From positions 1-64,000 of the forward strand of contig NZ_JALPRD010000016.1 of the NCBI RefSeq assembly GCF_023197165.1: 64,000 bases of DNA. Reading direction: 5' to 3'. This DNA is from Sphingopyxis sp. MSC1_008. Its GTDB lineage: Bacteria > Pseudomonadota > Alphaproteobacteria > Sphingomonadales > Sphingomonadaceae. Positions 51,283 to 61,235 of the stretch are shown here, piece by piece. Position 1 is the stretch's first letter; each line of letters starts with the position of its first letter. The notes under the pieces are model-generated. The model had not been told where the DNA came from, searched no databases, and was given only the letters and a program-made list of their open reading frames with translations. The translations under genes were made by a program, and so were the position numbers.

Positions 51283-52593
51283 ATGACGGTGCGTAACTTC
51301 GGGCGAGAACAGGTGGCGACGCTCGCGCTGGTGGCGGCGATGCTCAGCGCGGCGATGCCTGCGCGCGCGCAGGATACCGGAACCTCGCCGCGCCCGATCG
51401 ATTTCCGCCTGCCGCCGCCCGCCGACGACGGCCGGACGCCGGGTGTGCAGGGCCCGTCGGACAATGGCCTGCCGCCGGTGGCGCCGGGCGAACGCCGCGG
51501 CCAGCCGACGCCCACCCCCGCGCCGACGCCAACGCAGCCGGTGACGCCGCCGCGCGTAGCTCCCACCCAACCCGCAACTGCCACCCCGACGCCGGCGCCC
51601 ACACCGACACGGCGCGATACGCCTGCGGCTCCGCGGACGTCCGCACCCGAGACCGCAAGCCCGGCGCCGCTCTCCGCTACCGACAATCCGGCCTTGCCGC
51701 CGCTTGAGACCGCGGCGCCGCCCGCTGCCACGACGACAGATGCTGCACCCGTCGCCGCCGATGAGACGCCGGTTGCGGCGGCGCCCGCGGACGCACCGTC
51801 GGGTACGCCGGTCTGGGCGTGGGTGCTTGCCGCGCTGGCGGCGGCGGGCGCCGGTTTCTGGTATTGGCGCCGCCGTACCGCGTCGGCCGGTCCGTCCATC
51901 GATGAAGCGCCCGAGGCGCCACGCGCGGCGCCGACACCGCCCGTTCAGCGCGCCGCGTCGCCGGCTTCGCCAAAGCCCGCCGCACCGCGCCCGGCCCCGC
52001 CCCAGCCTGCGCGCGCGCCGCTCGCGCCGCCCGAGGGGCCTCAGCCTTCGCCGCTTGTCACGCGCCCGGCCGCCGAAAAGCGCGCGATCATCGGCATGGC
52101 GCTCGACATCCGCAGCATCCGCTTCGCCGCCGACCATGTGGCGGTCGGCTTTGCGCTCCACCTCGTGAACCAGGGGCCGGTCGCGGCGACCGGCCTGATG
52201 GTCCGCATCGCGCTCAACCAGGGATCGGCGATGGCCGAACCGGTGCTGGCGCGCTTTTTCGACGGCGCGGGCGGCAGCGTGCTGCGCGACGATATAATGC
52301 TCGCGCCCGGCGCGGGCGAGGAATTGTCGACCGAGGTCATGCTGCCGCGCGCCTCGATCGAGCCGCTGATGATCGGCGGCAAACCGATGCTCGTACCCGT
52401 CATCGCGTTCGACGTGACCTATCATTGGGATGGCGAGGGCGAAGCCTTCGGCCAGAATGCGGGCAGCTTTGTGCTCGGCCGCGAACAGGGCACCAGCGGC
52501 AGCGACAAGCTCGCGCCGCTGCCGCTCGACCGTGCGTCCTATACCGTCGATCGGCCCGCGGCGCGCGCGACCGCAATCAAGCGGACCCAATAG
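51283..52593 (+). CDS. Proline/alanine-rich envelope protein of unknown function
   Basis: A 436-residue protein in four parts: signal peptide (cut near ARAQDT), a Pro/Ala/Thr-rich extracytoplasmic region to about residue 178 with repeats such as PTPTPAPTPTQP, one membrane helix (VWAWVLAALAAAGAGFWYWR, about residues 182-201), and a folded C-terminal domain from about residue 262 (AIIGMALDIRSIRFAADHVA) with beta character. The C-terminal domain would be cytoplasmic if the signal is cleaved. I know no named family; similar proteins occur in sphingomonads. Its start faces queF across a 122-base divergent region. Confidence 0.72.
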   Translation: MTVRNFGREQVATLALVAAMLSAAMPARAQDTGTSPRPIDFRLPPPADDGRTPGVQGPSDNGLPPVAPGERRGQPTPTPAPTPTQPVTPPRVAPTQPATATPTPAPTPTRRDTPAAPRTSAPETASPAPLSATDNPALPPLETAAPPAATTTDAAPVAADETPVAAAPADAPSGTPVWAWVLAALAAAGAGFWYWRRRTASAGPSIDEAPEAPRAAPTPPVQRAASPASPKPAAPRPAPPQPARAPLAPPEGPQPSPLVTRPAAEKRAIIGMALDIRSIRFAADHVAVGFALHLVNQGPVAATGLMVRIALNQGSAMAEPVLARFFDGAGGSVLRDDIMLAPGAGEELSTEVMLPRASIEPLMIGGKPMLVPVIAFDVTYHWDGEGEAFGQNAGSFVLGREQGTSGSDKLAPLPLDRASYTVDRPAARATAIKRTQ

Positions 52594-52659
52594 TTGGCTC
52601 AAAACGGCGCCGCTTTTTTGTTGCGGTGCAGCATCGGCTGAGGCACATCTCCGCTGCGC

Positions 52660-52688
52660 TTGAAAAAGCGCAGGTTGGGGCATAGGCT
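52660..52688 (+). promoter_or_regulatory. Probable sseA promoter
   Basis: TTGAAA (52660-52665) and TAGGCT (52683-52688) are 17 bases apart, about 90 bases before the sseA ATG. No ORF in this gap is supported. Confidence 0.4.
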
Positions 52689-52779
52689 GCTATTCCCCAG
52701 AAAAGAACAGAGCCACAGCAGGATGGCCGGGCGAGGGACAGGCAAACATGTTCCCGACCGGTCGCAACAGGAGCATGAC

Positions 52780-53622
52780 ATGGACGCCTTGGTCTCAACC
52801 GACTGGCTGGAACGCGAACTGGGGGCATCGGACCTGCGGGTCGTCGATGCGACGAAATTCCTTGCCGACGAGGGGCGCGACGCGCGCGCCGAATATGAGG
52901 CGGGCCACATTCCCGGCGCGGTGTTCATGGACCTCGCCGAACTGACCGATCCGTCGAGCGCCGTCGATAATATGGCGCCGCAGGCAGAGAAATTCGCCAG
53001 CCGCATGCAGTCGCTCGGCCTCGGCGATGGCAGCCGCATCGTGCTTTACGACGACAGCCCGCTCAAGAGCGCGGCGCGGGGCTGGTGGCTCCTCAAGCTG
53101 TTCGGTGCGCATGATGTCGCGCTGCTCGACGGCGGCCTCGCCAAGTGGAAGGCCGAAGGCCGCGCGCTCGAAATGGGCAAGCAGGTGCTGCGCCACCGCC
53201 ACTTTACCGTGTGGCGCGATGCGAAGGCGGTGCGCACCAAGGACCAGATGGTCGCGAACCTCGACAGCGGCGCCGAACAGGTCGTCGATGCGCGTCCCGC
53301 GGCGCGCTTTACCGGCGAAGAACGCGACCCGCGTCCCGGCGTCGCGCCGGGCCATATCCCGAATTCGCGCAGCCTGCCGCACAGCGAGCTGTTCAACGCC
53401 GACGGCACGTGGAAGCGTGGCGACGATCTGAAGGCGGCGTTCGACGCCGCCGGGGTCGATCTCGACAAGCCGCTCATCACCACCTGCGGCAGCGGCATGA
53501 CAGCGACCGTCGTCGCATTTGGTGCGCATCTGCTCGGCAAGGACAACGTCGCGGTTTACGACGGCAGCTGGGTCGAATGGGGCGCCGACCCCGCGACACC
53601 CAAGGCGACCGGCGCGGCCTAA
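52780..53622 (+). CDS. sseA: 3-mercaptopyruvate sulfurtransferase
   Basis: Two-domain rhodanese of 280 residues that moves sulfur from 3-mercaptopyruvate to an acceptor. The N-terminal rhodanese domain (AEYEAGHIPGAVFMDLAELT) lacks the cysteine; the C-terminal domain carries Cys236 in the loop CGSGMTA, the mercaptopyruvate-type signature (thiosulfate rhodaneses have CRxGxR). I chose ATG 52780 because CAGGAG precedes it. A cystathionine beta-lyase-type gene follows, so both act on sulfur amino acids. Confidence 0.93.
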   Translation: MDALVSTDWLERELGASDLRVVDATKFLADEGRDARAEYEAGHIPGAVFMDLAELTDPSSAVDNMAPQAEKFASRMQSLGLGDGSRIVLYDDSPLKSAARGWWLLKLFGAHDVALLDGGLAKWKAEGRALEMGKQVLRHRHFTVWRDAKAVRTKDQMVANLDSGAEQVVDARPAARFTGEERDPRPGVAPGHIPNSRSLPHSELFNADGTWKRGDDLKAAFDAAGVDLDKPLITTCGSGMTATVVAFGAHLLGKDNVAVYDGSWVEWGADPATPKATGAA

Positions 53623-53690
53623 CCGACGGGGACGAATATCCTTCGTGTCGAAGGGTGGATTTTGGCCGGTGCTCCGCTAACAAGGCGGGG

Positions 53691-54896
53691 ATGAGCAAAA
53701 GCGACGATGACAGCCTCCGCCCTGCGACGAAACTCGTGCAGGGCGGACGGCGCCCCGAATGGACCGGCGACCCGCGGCTCGGCGGCGGCGTCGTCAACCC
53801 GCCGGTGTGGCGCGCCTCGACGATCCTCTACGACAATATCGCCGACCTGAAGGCGCGCGGTCACGCAACGCACGACAAGCTTTATTACGGCCGGCGCGGG
53901 ACACCGACGGTGTGGGCACTCGCCGATGCGTTGACGCAGATGGAGCCGGGGGCCGAGGGCACCCTGCTCTATCCGTCGGGGGTCGCGGCCAATTCGGCGG
54001 GGTTGCTCGCGCTGCTCTCGCCGGGCGATCATCTGCTGATGGTCGACAGCGCGTACGAGCCGACGCGCGCTTTCTGCAACGGCATGCTCGCGCGCCTTGG
54101 CGTCGAGACGACCTATTACGACCCGCTCGTCGGCGTGGGGATCGCCGACCTGATTCGGCCCGAAACCAAGCTGATCTTCCTCGAATCGCCGGGCAGCCTG
54201 ACGTTCGAGGTGCAGGATATCCCCGCGATCACGGCGATTGCGCGCGCGCGCGGCGTGCTGACGATGCTCGACAACACTTGGGCGACGCCGCTGCTTTTCC
54301 CGGCGCTGGCGCACGGCGTCGACGTGACGATGATGAGCCTCACCAAATATGTCGGCGGGCACAGCGACGCGATGATGGGATCGCTCACCGCGACCAGGGC
54401 AGTGTGGCCGCGGCTGCGGCAGGCGGCGTATCAGCTCGGGCAGGCGGTTTCGCCCGACGATTGCGCGCTGATGCTGCGCGGGTTGCGCACGCTCGACGTG
54501 CGGATGCAGCGCCACGGCGCGAACGGGCTGGCGGTCGCGAACTGGCTCGCCGCGTGCGCCGAAGTCGGCCGCGTGCTGCATCCCGCGCTTCCGGGCGATC
54601 CCGGCCATGCGATCTGGTCGCGCGATTTCGCCGGCACGAGCGGATTGTTCGGCTTCACGCTGAAGGGCGTCGACGAAGCCGCGCGGACGCGCTTCATCGA
54701 TTCGCTCGTCCATTTCGGCATCGGCTTCAGCTGGGGCGGCTATGAGAGCCTGGTCGTGCCGAGCGATCCGCCGGCGATCCGCACCGCGACCATATGGACC
54801 GACCCCGATCCGCTCGTCCGCCTGTCGATCGGGCTCGAGGATCCGGCCGACCTGATTGCCGATCTCGAACGCGGCTTTGCCGCGATGGCGGGATAG
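53691..54896 (+). CDS. metC: Cystathionine beta-lyase-type PLP enzyme
   Basis: A 401-residue Cys/Met-metabolism PLP enzyme. The PLP phosphate/pyridine contacts are seen in GAEGTLLYPSGVAANSAGLL, and the Schiff-base lysine is Lys219 in SLTKYVGGHSD; YYGRRGTPT is the active-site arginine/tyrosine loop. MetC cleaves cystathionine to homocysteine, pyruvate and ammonia, but related lyases are hard to separate by sequence, so the symbol is a best match. The ATG at 53691 is behind AAGGCGGGG. It is followed after five bases by the MscS gene. Confidence 0.88.
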   Translation: MSKSDDDSLRPATKLVQGGRRPEWTGDPRLGGGVVNPPVWRASTILYDNIADLKARGHATHDKLYYGRRGTPTVWALADALTQMEPGAEGTLLYPSGVAANSAGLLALLSPGDHLLMVDSAYEPTRAFCNGMLARLGVETTYYDPLVGVGIADLIRPETKLIFLESPGSLTFEVQDIPAITAIARARGVLTMLDNTWATPLLFPALAHGVDVTMMSLTKYVGGHSDAMMGSLTATRAVWPRLRQAAYQLGQAVSPDDCALMLRGLRTLDVRMQRHGANGLAVANWLAACAEVGRVLHPALPGDPGHAIWSRDFAGTSGLFGFTLKGVDEAARTRFIDSLVHFGIGFSWGGYESLVVPSDPPAIRTATIWTDPDPLVRLSIGLEDPADLIADLERGFAAMAG

Positions 54897-54901
54897 GGAC
54901 G

Positions 54902-55825
54902 ATGGACGGGCTGCCCGGGGGCGTACTCCGCACGATCGAGGCGCTGAAGGCGATCGGCATCGATGTCGGCTCGTACCGGCTGTCGCTCTATGGGCTGTTC
55001 TCGACGATCGTCGTCGCGGTGCTGCTCTATCTGGCGGTGCGAATCATCCTGCGCTCGATCAAATGGCTGCTCCGCCGCAACACCCAGATCGATGCGACGC
55101 AGCGGCTGCTCGCCGAAAAGCTGATCGCGATCGCGCTGTTCGTCTTTGCGCTGCTCTTCGGTATCGACCTGCTCGGCATCGACCTCACCGCGCTCGCGGT
55201 CTTTTCGGGCGCGGCGGGCCTTGCGATCGGTTTCGGGCTGCAAAAAACCGTCGGCAACCTGATCGCGGGGATCATCCTGTTGATGGACCGGTCGATCAAG
55301 CCGGGCGACATCATCGTCGTTGGCGACGGAAGTGCGATGGGCGGATCGGCGCTTCCCGGCGGGGTGCCCAATGTCGGGCGCGTTGCGAAGATCGGCGTGC
55401 GCGCGGTCAACGTCATCACCCGCGACGGCAAGAAGCATCTGATCCCGAACGAATTGTTGATGACGCAGGCGGTCGAGAATTGGAGCTATGCCAGCCCCGA
55501 GGTGCGCGTGCGGATGCGTGTTCCGGTCGGCTACGGCTGCGATTTGCGGCTCGCGCAGCGGCTGATCGTCGAAACCGCAATGACGAATCCGCGCATCCTG
55601 AACGAGCCCGAACCGGCGGTGTGGATCACGGCATTCGGGGAGCGCGCGGTCGAGCATGAACTGCGCTACTGGATTTCGGACCCCGAGGCCGGGCTTGGCA
55701 ATATCCAGGGCGAGGTGTTCCTCGGCATATGGGATCGCTTCAAGGAAGCCGGGATCGCCATTCCTTATCCGCGACAGGATGTGCACATTATCGGGGCGCC
55801 GGAGAAGGACGAAACGCCCGCTTAG
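54902..55825 (+). CDS. Small-conductance mechanosensitive channel (MscS family)
   Basis: A 307-residue channel with three membrane helices at its N-terminal half (STIVVAVLLYLAVRIILRSI, KLIAIALFVFALLFGIDLLG, then the pore helix FSGAAGLAIGFGLQKTVGNL). The cytoplasmic beta domain starts RSIKPGDIIVVG and is followed by the mixed C-terminal cage. An insertion GSALPGGVPNVGRV near residue 150 is longer than in E. coli MscS. It releases solutes during hypo-osmotic shock. The ATG is five bases after the metC-type stop. Confidence 0.92.
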   Translation: MDGLPGGVLRTIEALKAIGIDVGSYRLSLYGLFSTIVVAVLLYLAVRIILRSIKWLLRRNTQIDATQRLLAEKLIAIALFVFALLFGIDLLGIDLTALAVFSGAAGLAIGFGLQKTVGNLIAGIILLMDRSIKPGDIIVVGDGSAMGGSALPGGVPNVGRVAKIGVRAVNVITRDGKKHLIPNELLMTQAVENWSYASPEVRVRMRVPVGYGCDLRLAQRLIVETAMTNPRILNEPEPAVWITAFGERAVEHELRYWISDPEAGLGNIQGEVFLGIWDRFKEAGIAIPYPRQDVHIIGAPEKDETPA

Positions 55826-55914
55826 CTGCTCCCCGGCGAAAGCCGGGGCCCAGAGCTTGATCACGCCATCGCCAAGTTCGAACGCACTGGACCCCGGCTT
55901 TCGCCGGGGAACAG
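55826..55914. repeat. REP-like inverted repeat after the MscS gene
   Basis: Two copies of a palindromic unit face each other. The left one (55826-55853) has core CCCCGGCGAAAGCCGGGG; the right one (55887-55914) has CCCCGGCTTTCGCCGGGG. Outer arms CTG/CAG also match, and a 33-base AT-richer spacer separates them. It begins directly after the MscS stop and lies between convergent genes, a usual place for REP elements; it may also act as a terminator in both directions. Confidence 0.85.
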
Positions 55915-55938
55915 CTTTCATGCGATGACGAGCCTAAT

Positions 55939-56475
55939 CTAGAAGCCGGTCTTCTTCGCGCGCTCGATGCATTCGACGATGATGCGCTTCGCCTCATTCT
56001 CATCGCCCCAGCCGTTGAGCTTCGCCCATTTGCCGGGTTCGAGATCCTTATAGTGGGTGAAGAAATGCTCGATCTGCTGCAGCACGATCGGCGGCATGTC
56101 GGTGTAGCTCGCGACATCGGCATAATAGGGGAAGGTCTTGTTGACGGGGACGCACAGCAGCTTTTCGTCGCCGCCGGCATCGTCTTCCATGAGCAGCACG
56201 CCGATCGGGCGGCATTTGACCACCGCGCCCGCGACGATCGGCGACCGCGCGACGACGAGGGCGTCCAAGGGATCGCCATCCTCGCCCAGCGTGTGCGGGA
56301 CGAAGCCGTAATTGGCGGGGTAGCGCATCGGCGTGTGCAGGAAGCGGTCGACGAACAGCGCGCCCGATGCCTTGTCGAATTCATATTTCACCGGCTCGCC
56401 GCCGATCGGAACTTCGATCAGGACGTTGAGGCTGTCGGGCGGGCTGTCGCCGGCGGGAATCAGGTCGATGCGCAT
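55939..56475 (-). CDS. ppa: Inorganic pyrophosphatase
   Basis: Family I soluble pyrophosphatase of 178 residues, which pulls biosynthesis forward by hydrolysing PPi. The start block NVLIEVPIGGEPVKYEFDKA, the metal-binding DGDPLDALVV (about residues 65-74), and KTFPYYADVASYTDMPP are all present. It stands convergent to the MscS gene across the REP-like element. Confidence 0.95.
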   Translation of the reverse strand: MRIDLIPAGDSPPDSLNVLIEVPIGGEPVKYEFDKASGALFVDRFLHTPMRYPANYGFVPHTLGEDGDPLDALVVARSPIVAGAVVKCRPIGVLLMEDDAGGDEKLLCVPVNKTFPYYADVASYTDMPPIVLQQIEHFFTHYKDLEPGKWAKLNGWGDENEAKRIIVECIERAKKTGF

Positions 56476-56572
56476 GGGAGATCCTTTTGTGTTTTTGAAT
56501 CGCGCGCGCCTTTAGCGCCGGAAAGAGCCGAAAGTCGAGGGGTGCGGCATGCCTCCCTGAAAGGGAGGGGGA

Positions 56573-58507
56573 TTAAAGTGCCCGCTTCGCCGCGAGCAGT
56601 TGATCGAACCAGTCGGGGCCAGCGGCGGTTTTTTCGAGATGCGGCCAGCGCAGCCCGCCATGATAGTCGACCTCGATATTGCGATAGCGCCCGCCGCGCT
56701 CGACGAGCAGGCGCACCGGGGTCTTGGCGTCGGTTGCGGCGCGAATCGCGGCCTCGATCCGTTCGCGACTATAGCTCAGCCCGTCGACCGCGACGATCTT
56801 GGTGCCGCCCACGATGTCGGCTTTGAACGCCGGGCCATCCCACAGGATGCCGGTCGCGACGCCGTCCTTGTCGATCGTCATTCCCAGCGAATGGGTGAGG
56901 TCGGTATTTTTCGCCTGCGCCATGCGGTCACGGTCATAGACGTTGGGGGCATCGCGCCAGACGAGGCGGTATCCCGCGCGCTCGATCCCGCCGGTGGGAG
57001 CCGGCTGTCCGCTCGCCTGCATGCGTTCGCGCAGGAAGCTTGCCCAGTCATGGGGATGGACCGCGTTCAGCGCCGCGACGACATCGTCGAAATCATAGGT
57101 GTCCTGCCCCCAGTCCCCCTCGCGCCCGCCGAAAAAGGCGCGGGCGAAATCGTCGAGGCTCTTCGCGTTGTTCGTCGCCTGGCGGATCAGCATGTCCGCC
57201 TCGAGCCACATCAGCGACCCTTCGTTGTAATAATCCTCGCTCCGCGACCAGCTCGCAAAGGGCTTGGGTTTGCGCGCTGCGATCACCGGATCGAGCGTCG
57301 TATCCTCGACCGAACGCCATTCGCGCCCCGGCTGAACGCTGTAATTGCCGGCGTTGGTCGCCCATTCGGCGAGGATCATTTCCTTCGACTGCATCCCCGA
57401 CCGGCCGGCGAGGACGAGGTCCCAGAAGCTGGTTTGTCCTTCGTAAACCCACAGCAGATTATCCTGCATCGGGGTGCGATAATCGGGGGTCCACATCTTG
57501 TCGGGGCGGCGGTATTTGCCGTTCCAGCTGTGCGTCAGCTCGTGCGGGAGCAGCCCGCGCTCGCTGTCATTGTCGTTCCATTTGGTGAAATAGTCGGGGT
57601 TGCGGCTGTTCTCGCTGCTGCGATGATGTTCGAGCCCGATGCCGCCGAGCTCGTCGGTGAGCGCGAGCAGGAATTCATAGCGGTCGAAATGGCGGACGCC
57701 GAACAGCGCGACGGCCTCGGACACCAGTGCCGCATGGCGCGCGATATGGTCGGGGCTCGCTTCCAGATATTTGGCCTCGTCCGCGACGACGTTTAGCGTC
57801 ACCTTGTTTCCGAGGTCCCATTTGCGGAAAAATTTGCCGGCGAACATCGGGCTGTCGATCAGCACCTCATAGTTGGTCGGCGCGAAGCTGTAGCGATTGC
57901 CCGAGACCTTGAGCCCGTCGAGCGCCGACGCGCCGGTCCAGCCATCGGGCAGCGTTACATCGAGCTGCACCGGGATCGCGCGGGTGAAATAACCTGCGGG
58001 ATAGAGGCTGACCTGTTCCCATTGCAGGTTCATCATCGCTGGGGTGACGACGACGCGGCCTTCGCTCGTGCGCGTCGGCGACAGGAAATCGAAGCTGACA
58101 TCGATGCTCTTCGCGCCCGTGGGCACATCGACGTCGAAGGCGTAGACGTCGGTCGGCTGGCGCGTCCACGCCAGCGGCTTGCCGCCGGTGCTGGCCTTGA
58201 AACCCGCCATTTCGGCGATCGCGCCGCGCGGGGCGTGCTTGCCGGGCAGCCATTCGGGATAGAGCAGGGTCAGCTTGCCCGCTTTCGCGACGGGGATCGT
58301 CTGGCGCACATGAAAGATGCCGCGCGCGAAGTCGGTCGCGTCGACCTTGAGCTGCATTGTGCCCGGATAGGGTTTGTCGGCGGGCAGCGGGATGGTCAGC
58401 GGCTGAACGACCGGCTGGGGGCGGCTGTTGCCGTCCTGGGCGATGGCGGGGACAATGGCGATGGGTGCGGCGATAACCGCGGCTGCGACGAACAGTGCTT
58501 TTTTCAT
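56573..58507 (-). CDS. M61-family glycyl-aminopeptidase-like metalloprotease
   Basis: A 644-residue periplasmic or exported protease with signal peptide (cut near AIAQ-DG). The N-terminal M61 beta-domain is followed by the catalytic region with [16 protein letters not shown], and the zinc motif is His322-Glu323-Leu-Thr-His326 ([12 protein letters not shown]) with the third ligand in [16 protein letters not shown] domain occupies about residues 520-620 ([20 protein letters not shown]). This is the family of Sphingomonas capsulata glycyl aminopeptidase. It is divergent from hisS with 93 bases between. Confidence 0.93.
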   Translation of the reverse strand: MKKALFVAAAVIAAPIAIVPAIAQDGNSRPQPVVQPLTIPLPADKPYPGTMQLKVDATDFARGIFHVRQTIPVAKAGKLTLLYPEWLPGKHAPRGAIAEMAGFKASTGGKPLAWTRQPTDVYAFDVDVPTGAKSIDVSFDFLSPTRTSEGRVVVTPAMMNLQWEQVSLYPAGYFTRAIPVQLDVTLPDGWTGASALDGLKVSGNRYSFAPTNYEVLIDSPMFAGKFFRKWDLGNKVTLNVVADEAKYLEASPDHIARHAALVSEAVALFGVRHFDRYEFLLALTDELGGIGLEHHRSSENSRNPDYFTKWNDNDSERGLLPHELTHSWNGKYRRPDKMWTPDYRTPMQDNLLWVYEGQTSFWDLVLAGRSGMQSKEMILAEWATNAGNYSVQPGREWRSVEDTTLDPVIAARKPKPFASWSRSEDYYNEGSLMWLEADMLIRQATNNAKSLDDFARAFFGGREGDWGQDTYDFDDVVAALNAVHPHDWASFLRERMQASGQPAPTGGIERAGYRLVWRDAPNVYDRDRMAQAKNTDLTHSLGMTIDKDGVATGILWDGPAFKADIVGGTKIVAVDGLSYSRERIEAAIRAATDAKTPVRLLVERGGRYRNIEVDYHGGLRWPHLEKTAAGPDWFDQLLAAKRAL

Positions 58508-58600
58508 GTCGCACCTCTGCCGCCAAACGGCGCGCAGGTCCAGCGGCGGCTCTGCAAGCGCACTTTGCCTTTCGACGAAAAACCATTAGATGCGCCGGCC

Positions 58601-59872
58601 ATGAGCAAGGACAAAAGCGCGAAAATCCCGACGCCGCAGGCGGTACGCGGCACCCAGGACATGCTTGGCGATTTCGCCGACCGCTTTGCGCACGTCGTCG
58701 AGACGTTCGAACGCGTTCGTCGCCTCTATGGATATAAGCGCGTCGAAGTGCCGGTGATCGAGCCGACCGCGGTGTTCGCGCGCTCGCTGGGCGAGACGAC
58801 CGACGTGGTGTCGAAGGAAATGTATTCGTTCGAGGATCGCGGCGGCGAATCGATCACGCTGCGCCCCGAATTCACCGCGGGGATCGCACGCGCCTATGTC
58901 ACCAACGGCTGGCAGCAGTTCGCGCCGCTGAAGGTCGCGACGCACGGCCCTTTGTTCCGTTACGAGCGTCCGCAAAAGGGGCGTTACCGTCAGTTCCACC
59001 AGCTCGACGCCGAAGTGCTAGGTAGCGACAGCCCGCTCGCCGATGCCGAACTGCTGGTGTTCGCCGACCAGCTCCTGCAAGAGCTCGGTATCAACGAGGG
59101 CGTGACGTTGACGCTCAATACGCTCGGCGATGCGGCGAGCCGCGACGCGTGGCGCGCCGCGCTGGTCGAGCATTTCGAAGCGCATCGCGGCGACCTGTCC
59201 GAAGATAGCCTTGCGCGGCTCGACAAGAACCCGTTGCGCATCCTCGACAGCAAGGATCCGAAGGACCGCCCGATCGCCGACAGCGCGCCCGACATCGACG
59301 CGTTCCTCACCGGCGAAGCGCAAGATTTCTTCGGTGCCGTGACCGCGGGGCTCGATGCCGCAGGCGTCGCATGGGAGCGCAACGCGCGGCTCGTGCGCGG
59401 GCTCGACTATTATCGCCATACCGCGTTCGAATTCGTCACCGACCGCTTGGGTGCGCAGGGCACCGTGCTCGGCGGCGGGCGTTATGACGGGTTGATCGAA
59501 GCGCTCGGCGGCCCGCCCACCGCGGCGGTCGGCTGGGCTGCGGGGATCGAGCGGTTGGCGATGTTGATCGAGGAGCCGGGTGCGCCCGATAAGGCCGAGG
59601 CAATTGTCGTCGTCGAAAGCGATGGGATCGAGGCGGTCGGTTTCGAGGTATCGGCTGTCCTTCGACGGGCCAACGTGAAAACCGATTTGATCGCTTCGGG
59701 GTCGATCAAAAAGCGATTTGATCGTGCCGTGAAGCGCGATCCAGACACTATCGTCTCGCTTGGGCTAGGGGATGATGGAGGCGTTTCGGTCCGCGTTCGA
59801 TCGGCTGAACATATGCATGAGATTGAAGAAATTCTGGCGACGATCGATTGGAAAGCTTGGGATCGTCGGTGA
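58601..59872 (+). CDS. hisS: Histidyl-tRNA synthetase
   Basis: Class II synthetase of 423 residues that charges tRNA-His. Motif 2 region is [20 protein letters not shown] (residues about 113-132); the histidine-specific motifs are [15 protein letters not shown] and [16 protein letters not shown]; motif 3 is [12 protein letters not shown]. An anticodon-binding domain follows from about residue 335. From about base 59600 the codon choice is more AT-rich than before, reaching the stop. Its TGA overlaps the prfA GTG. Confidence 0.95.
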   Translation: MSKDKSAKIPTPQAVRGTQDMLGDFADRFAHVVETFERVRRLYGYKRVEVPVIEPTAVFARSLGETTDVVSKEMYSFEDRGGESITLRPEFTAGIARAYVTNGWQQFAPLKVATHGPLFRYERPQKGRYRQFHQLDAEVLGSDSPLADAELLVFADQLLQELGINEGVTLTLNTLGDAASRDAWRAALVEHFEAHRGDLSEDSLARLDKNPLRILDSKDPKDRPIADSAPDIDAFLTGEAQDFFGAVTAGLDAAGVAWERNARLVRGLDYYRHTAFEFVTDRLGAQGTVLGGGRYDGLIEALGGPPTAAVGWAAGIERLAMLIEEPGAPDKAEAIVVVESDGIEAVGFEVSAVLRRANVKTDLIASGSIKKRFDRAVKRDPDTIVSLGLGDDGGVSVRVRSAEHMHEIEEILATIDWKAWDRR

Positions 59873-60936
59873 CCTCCGTTTCCGAAAGACAGATCGACGC
59901 CATCATCGAGCGTCACGCGGCGCTGCAGGCGCGCATGGCGACGGGGGAGATGGCGCCCGCCGATTTTGTCGCGGCGTCGAAGGAATTTGCCGAACTCGAA
60001 CCCGTTGCGAGCGCAGCGCGCGAAGTCGTGCGGCTGCGCGGTGAAATCGTCTCGCTCAATGAAATGCTCGCCGATCCCGAAATGAAGGCGATGGCGGCCG
60101 AGGAGCTTGCGGCGGTCGAAGAGGCTTTACCCGCTGCTGAGCATGACCTCGCGATCAAGTTGCTGCCGAAGGACGTCGCCGACGAGCGCGCCGCGATGCT
60201 CGAAATCCGCGCCGGCACCGGCGGCGACGAGGCGGCGCTGTTCGCAGGCGATTTGCTCCGCATGTACAGCCGTTATGCCGACGGGCAGGGCTGGAAGGTC
60301 GAAATCATCTCGGCGAACGAAGCCGAAATGGGCGGTTACAAGGAAGTCGTCGCATCGGTGACGGGGCAGGGCGTGTTCGCGAAACTGAAGTTCGAAAGCG
60401 GCGTCCATCGGGTCCAGCGCGTCCCCGCGACCGAAAGCCAGGGCCGCATCCACACCAGCGCCGCGACAGTCGCGGTGCTGCCCGAGGCCGAGGAAGTCGA
60501 CGTCGCGATCAACGACAGCGACCTCAAGATCGATATTTATCGTGCGTCGGGCGCGGGCGGACAGCATGTCAACACGACCGACTCGGCGATCCGCATCACG
60601 CATATCCCGAGCGGACTCGTCGTTATCCAGCAGGACCAGCGCAGCCAGCACAAGAATCGCGCGAAGGCGATGCAGGTGCTGCGCGCGCGGCTCTATGACC
60701 TCGAGCGCGAGAAGATCCACAGCGCCGAGGCTTCCGCGCGCAAATCGATGGTCGGATCGGGCGACCGCTCCGAACGCATCCGCACCTATAATTTCCCGCA
60801 AGGGCGCGTGACCGACCACCGCATCAACCTGACACTCCACCGCCTGCCCGAAATCATTGAGGGCGCGATGGACGAGCTGATCGACGCGCTGATCGCCGAG
60901 GATCAGGCGCAGCGGCTGGCGGGGCTGGGCGATTGA
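59869..60936 (+). CDS. prfA: Peptide chain release factor 1
   Basis: Recognises stop codons UAA and UAG. The 355-residue protein has the peptidyl-hydrolysis motif Gly230-Gly231-Gln232 in [19 protein letters not shown], and the RF1 codon-recognition region around [19 protein letters not shown]. The GGQ glutamine is the target of the PrmC methylase encoded two genes downstream. I chose GTG 59869, which overlaps the hisS stop (GTGA); it replaces a seven-residue shorter-frame alternative at 59848. Confidence 0.95.
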   Translation: MTSVSERQIDAIIERHAALQARMATGEMAPADFVAASKEFAELEPVASAAREVVRLRGEIVSLNEMLADPEMKAMAAEELAAVEEALPAAEHDLAIKLLPKDVADERAAMLEIRAGTGGDEAALFAGDLLRMYSRYADGQGWKVEIISANEAEMGGYKEVVASVTGQGVFAKLKFESGVHRVQRVPATESQGRIHTSAATVAVLPEAEEVDVAINDSDLKIDIYRASGAGGQHVNTTDSAIRITHIPSGLVVIQQDQRSQHKNRAKAMQVLRARLYDLEREKIHSAEASARKSMVGSGDRSERIRTYNFPQGRVTDHRINLTLHRLPEIIEGAMDELIDALIAEDQAQRLAGLGD

Positions 60937-61235
60937 CCCGGTCGGCCGACATCAATTCGGCTCTGGTCGCTTATCTTGGATACAAGCGTGCGGATGTTCC
61001 GCAGTCTGATTGGCGGGCGGTTGTAGAGTCTATCGGCATGGAACGCGCCGAGGCGGTCGAGATACCGATGCTCGGAATCCTTGGCGACTTGCGGGCGATG
61101 AAGCCCGACTGGCACATCCATTCTTTGTGGAGCGGCAGCGAATGGGCCGTCCGCGAATTGCGCAAACATCATCCCGACATCGATGAAAGCGCGGTCAAAG
61201 CCTTGGTGTGGGCCTTCTCATGCGATCATAAATGA
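60933..61235 (+). CDS. Unknown 100-residue protein between prfA and prmC
   Basis: A TTG start overlaps the prfA stop (TTGA) and the stop overlaps the prmC ATG (ATGA), so it is coupled at both ends and clearly read as part of the operon. The protein has segments [20 protein letters not shown] and [20 protein letters not shown], is mixed in charge and has no membrane helix or signal. I recognise no family. Its base composition is less GC-rich than the flanks. In most alphaproteobacteria prfA is followed directly by prmC. Confidence 0.7.
   Translation: MTRSADINSALVAYLGYKRADVPQSDWRAVVESIGMERAEAVEIPMLGILGDLRAMKPDWHIHSLWSGSEWAVRELRKHHPDIDESAVKALVWAFSCDHK

Noticed and set aside
52594..52625. Terminator CAAAACGGCGCCGCTTTTTTG after the proline-rich protein gene
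   Set aside because: The GC core is a continuous palindrome without room for a loop; the T run alone is weak evidence.
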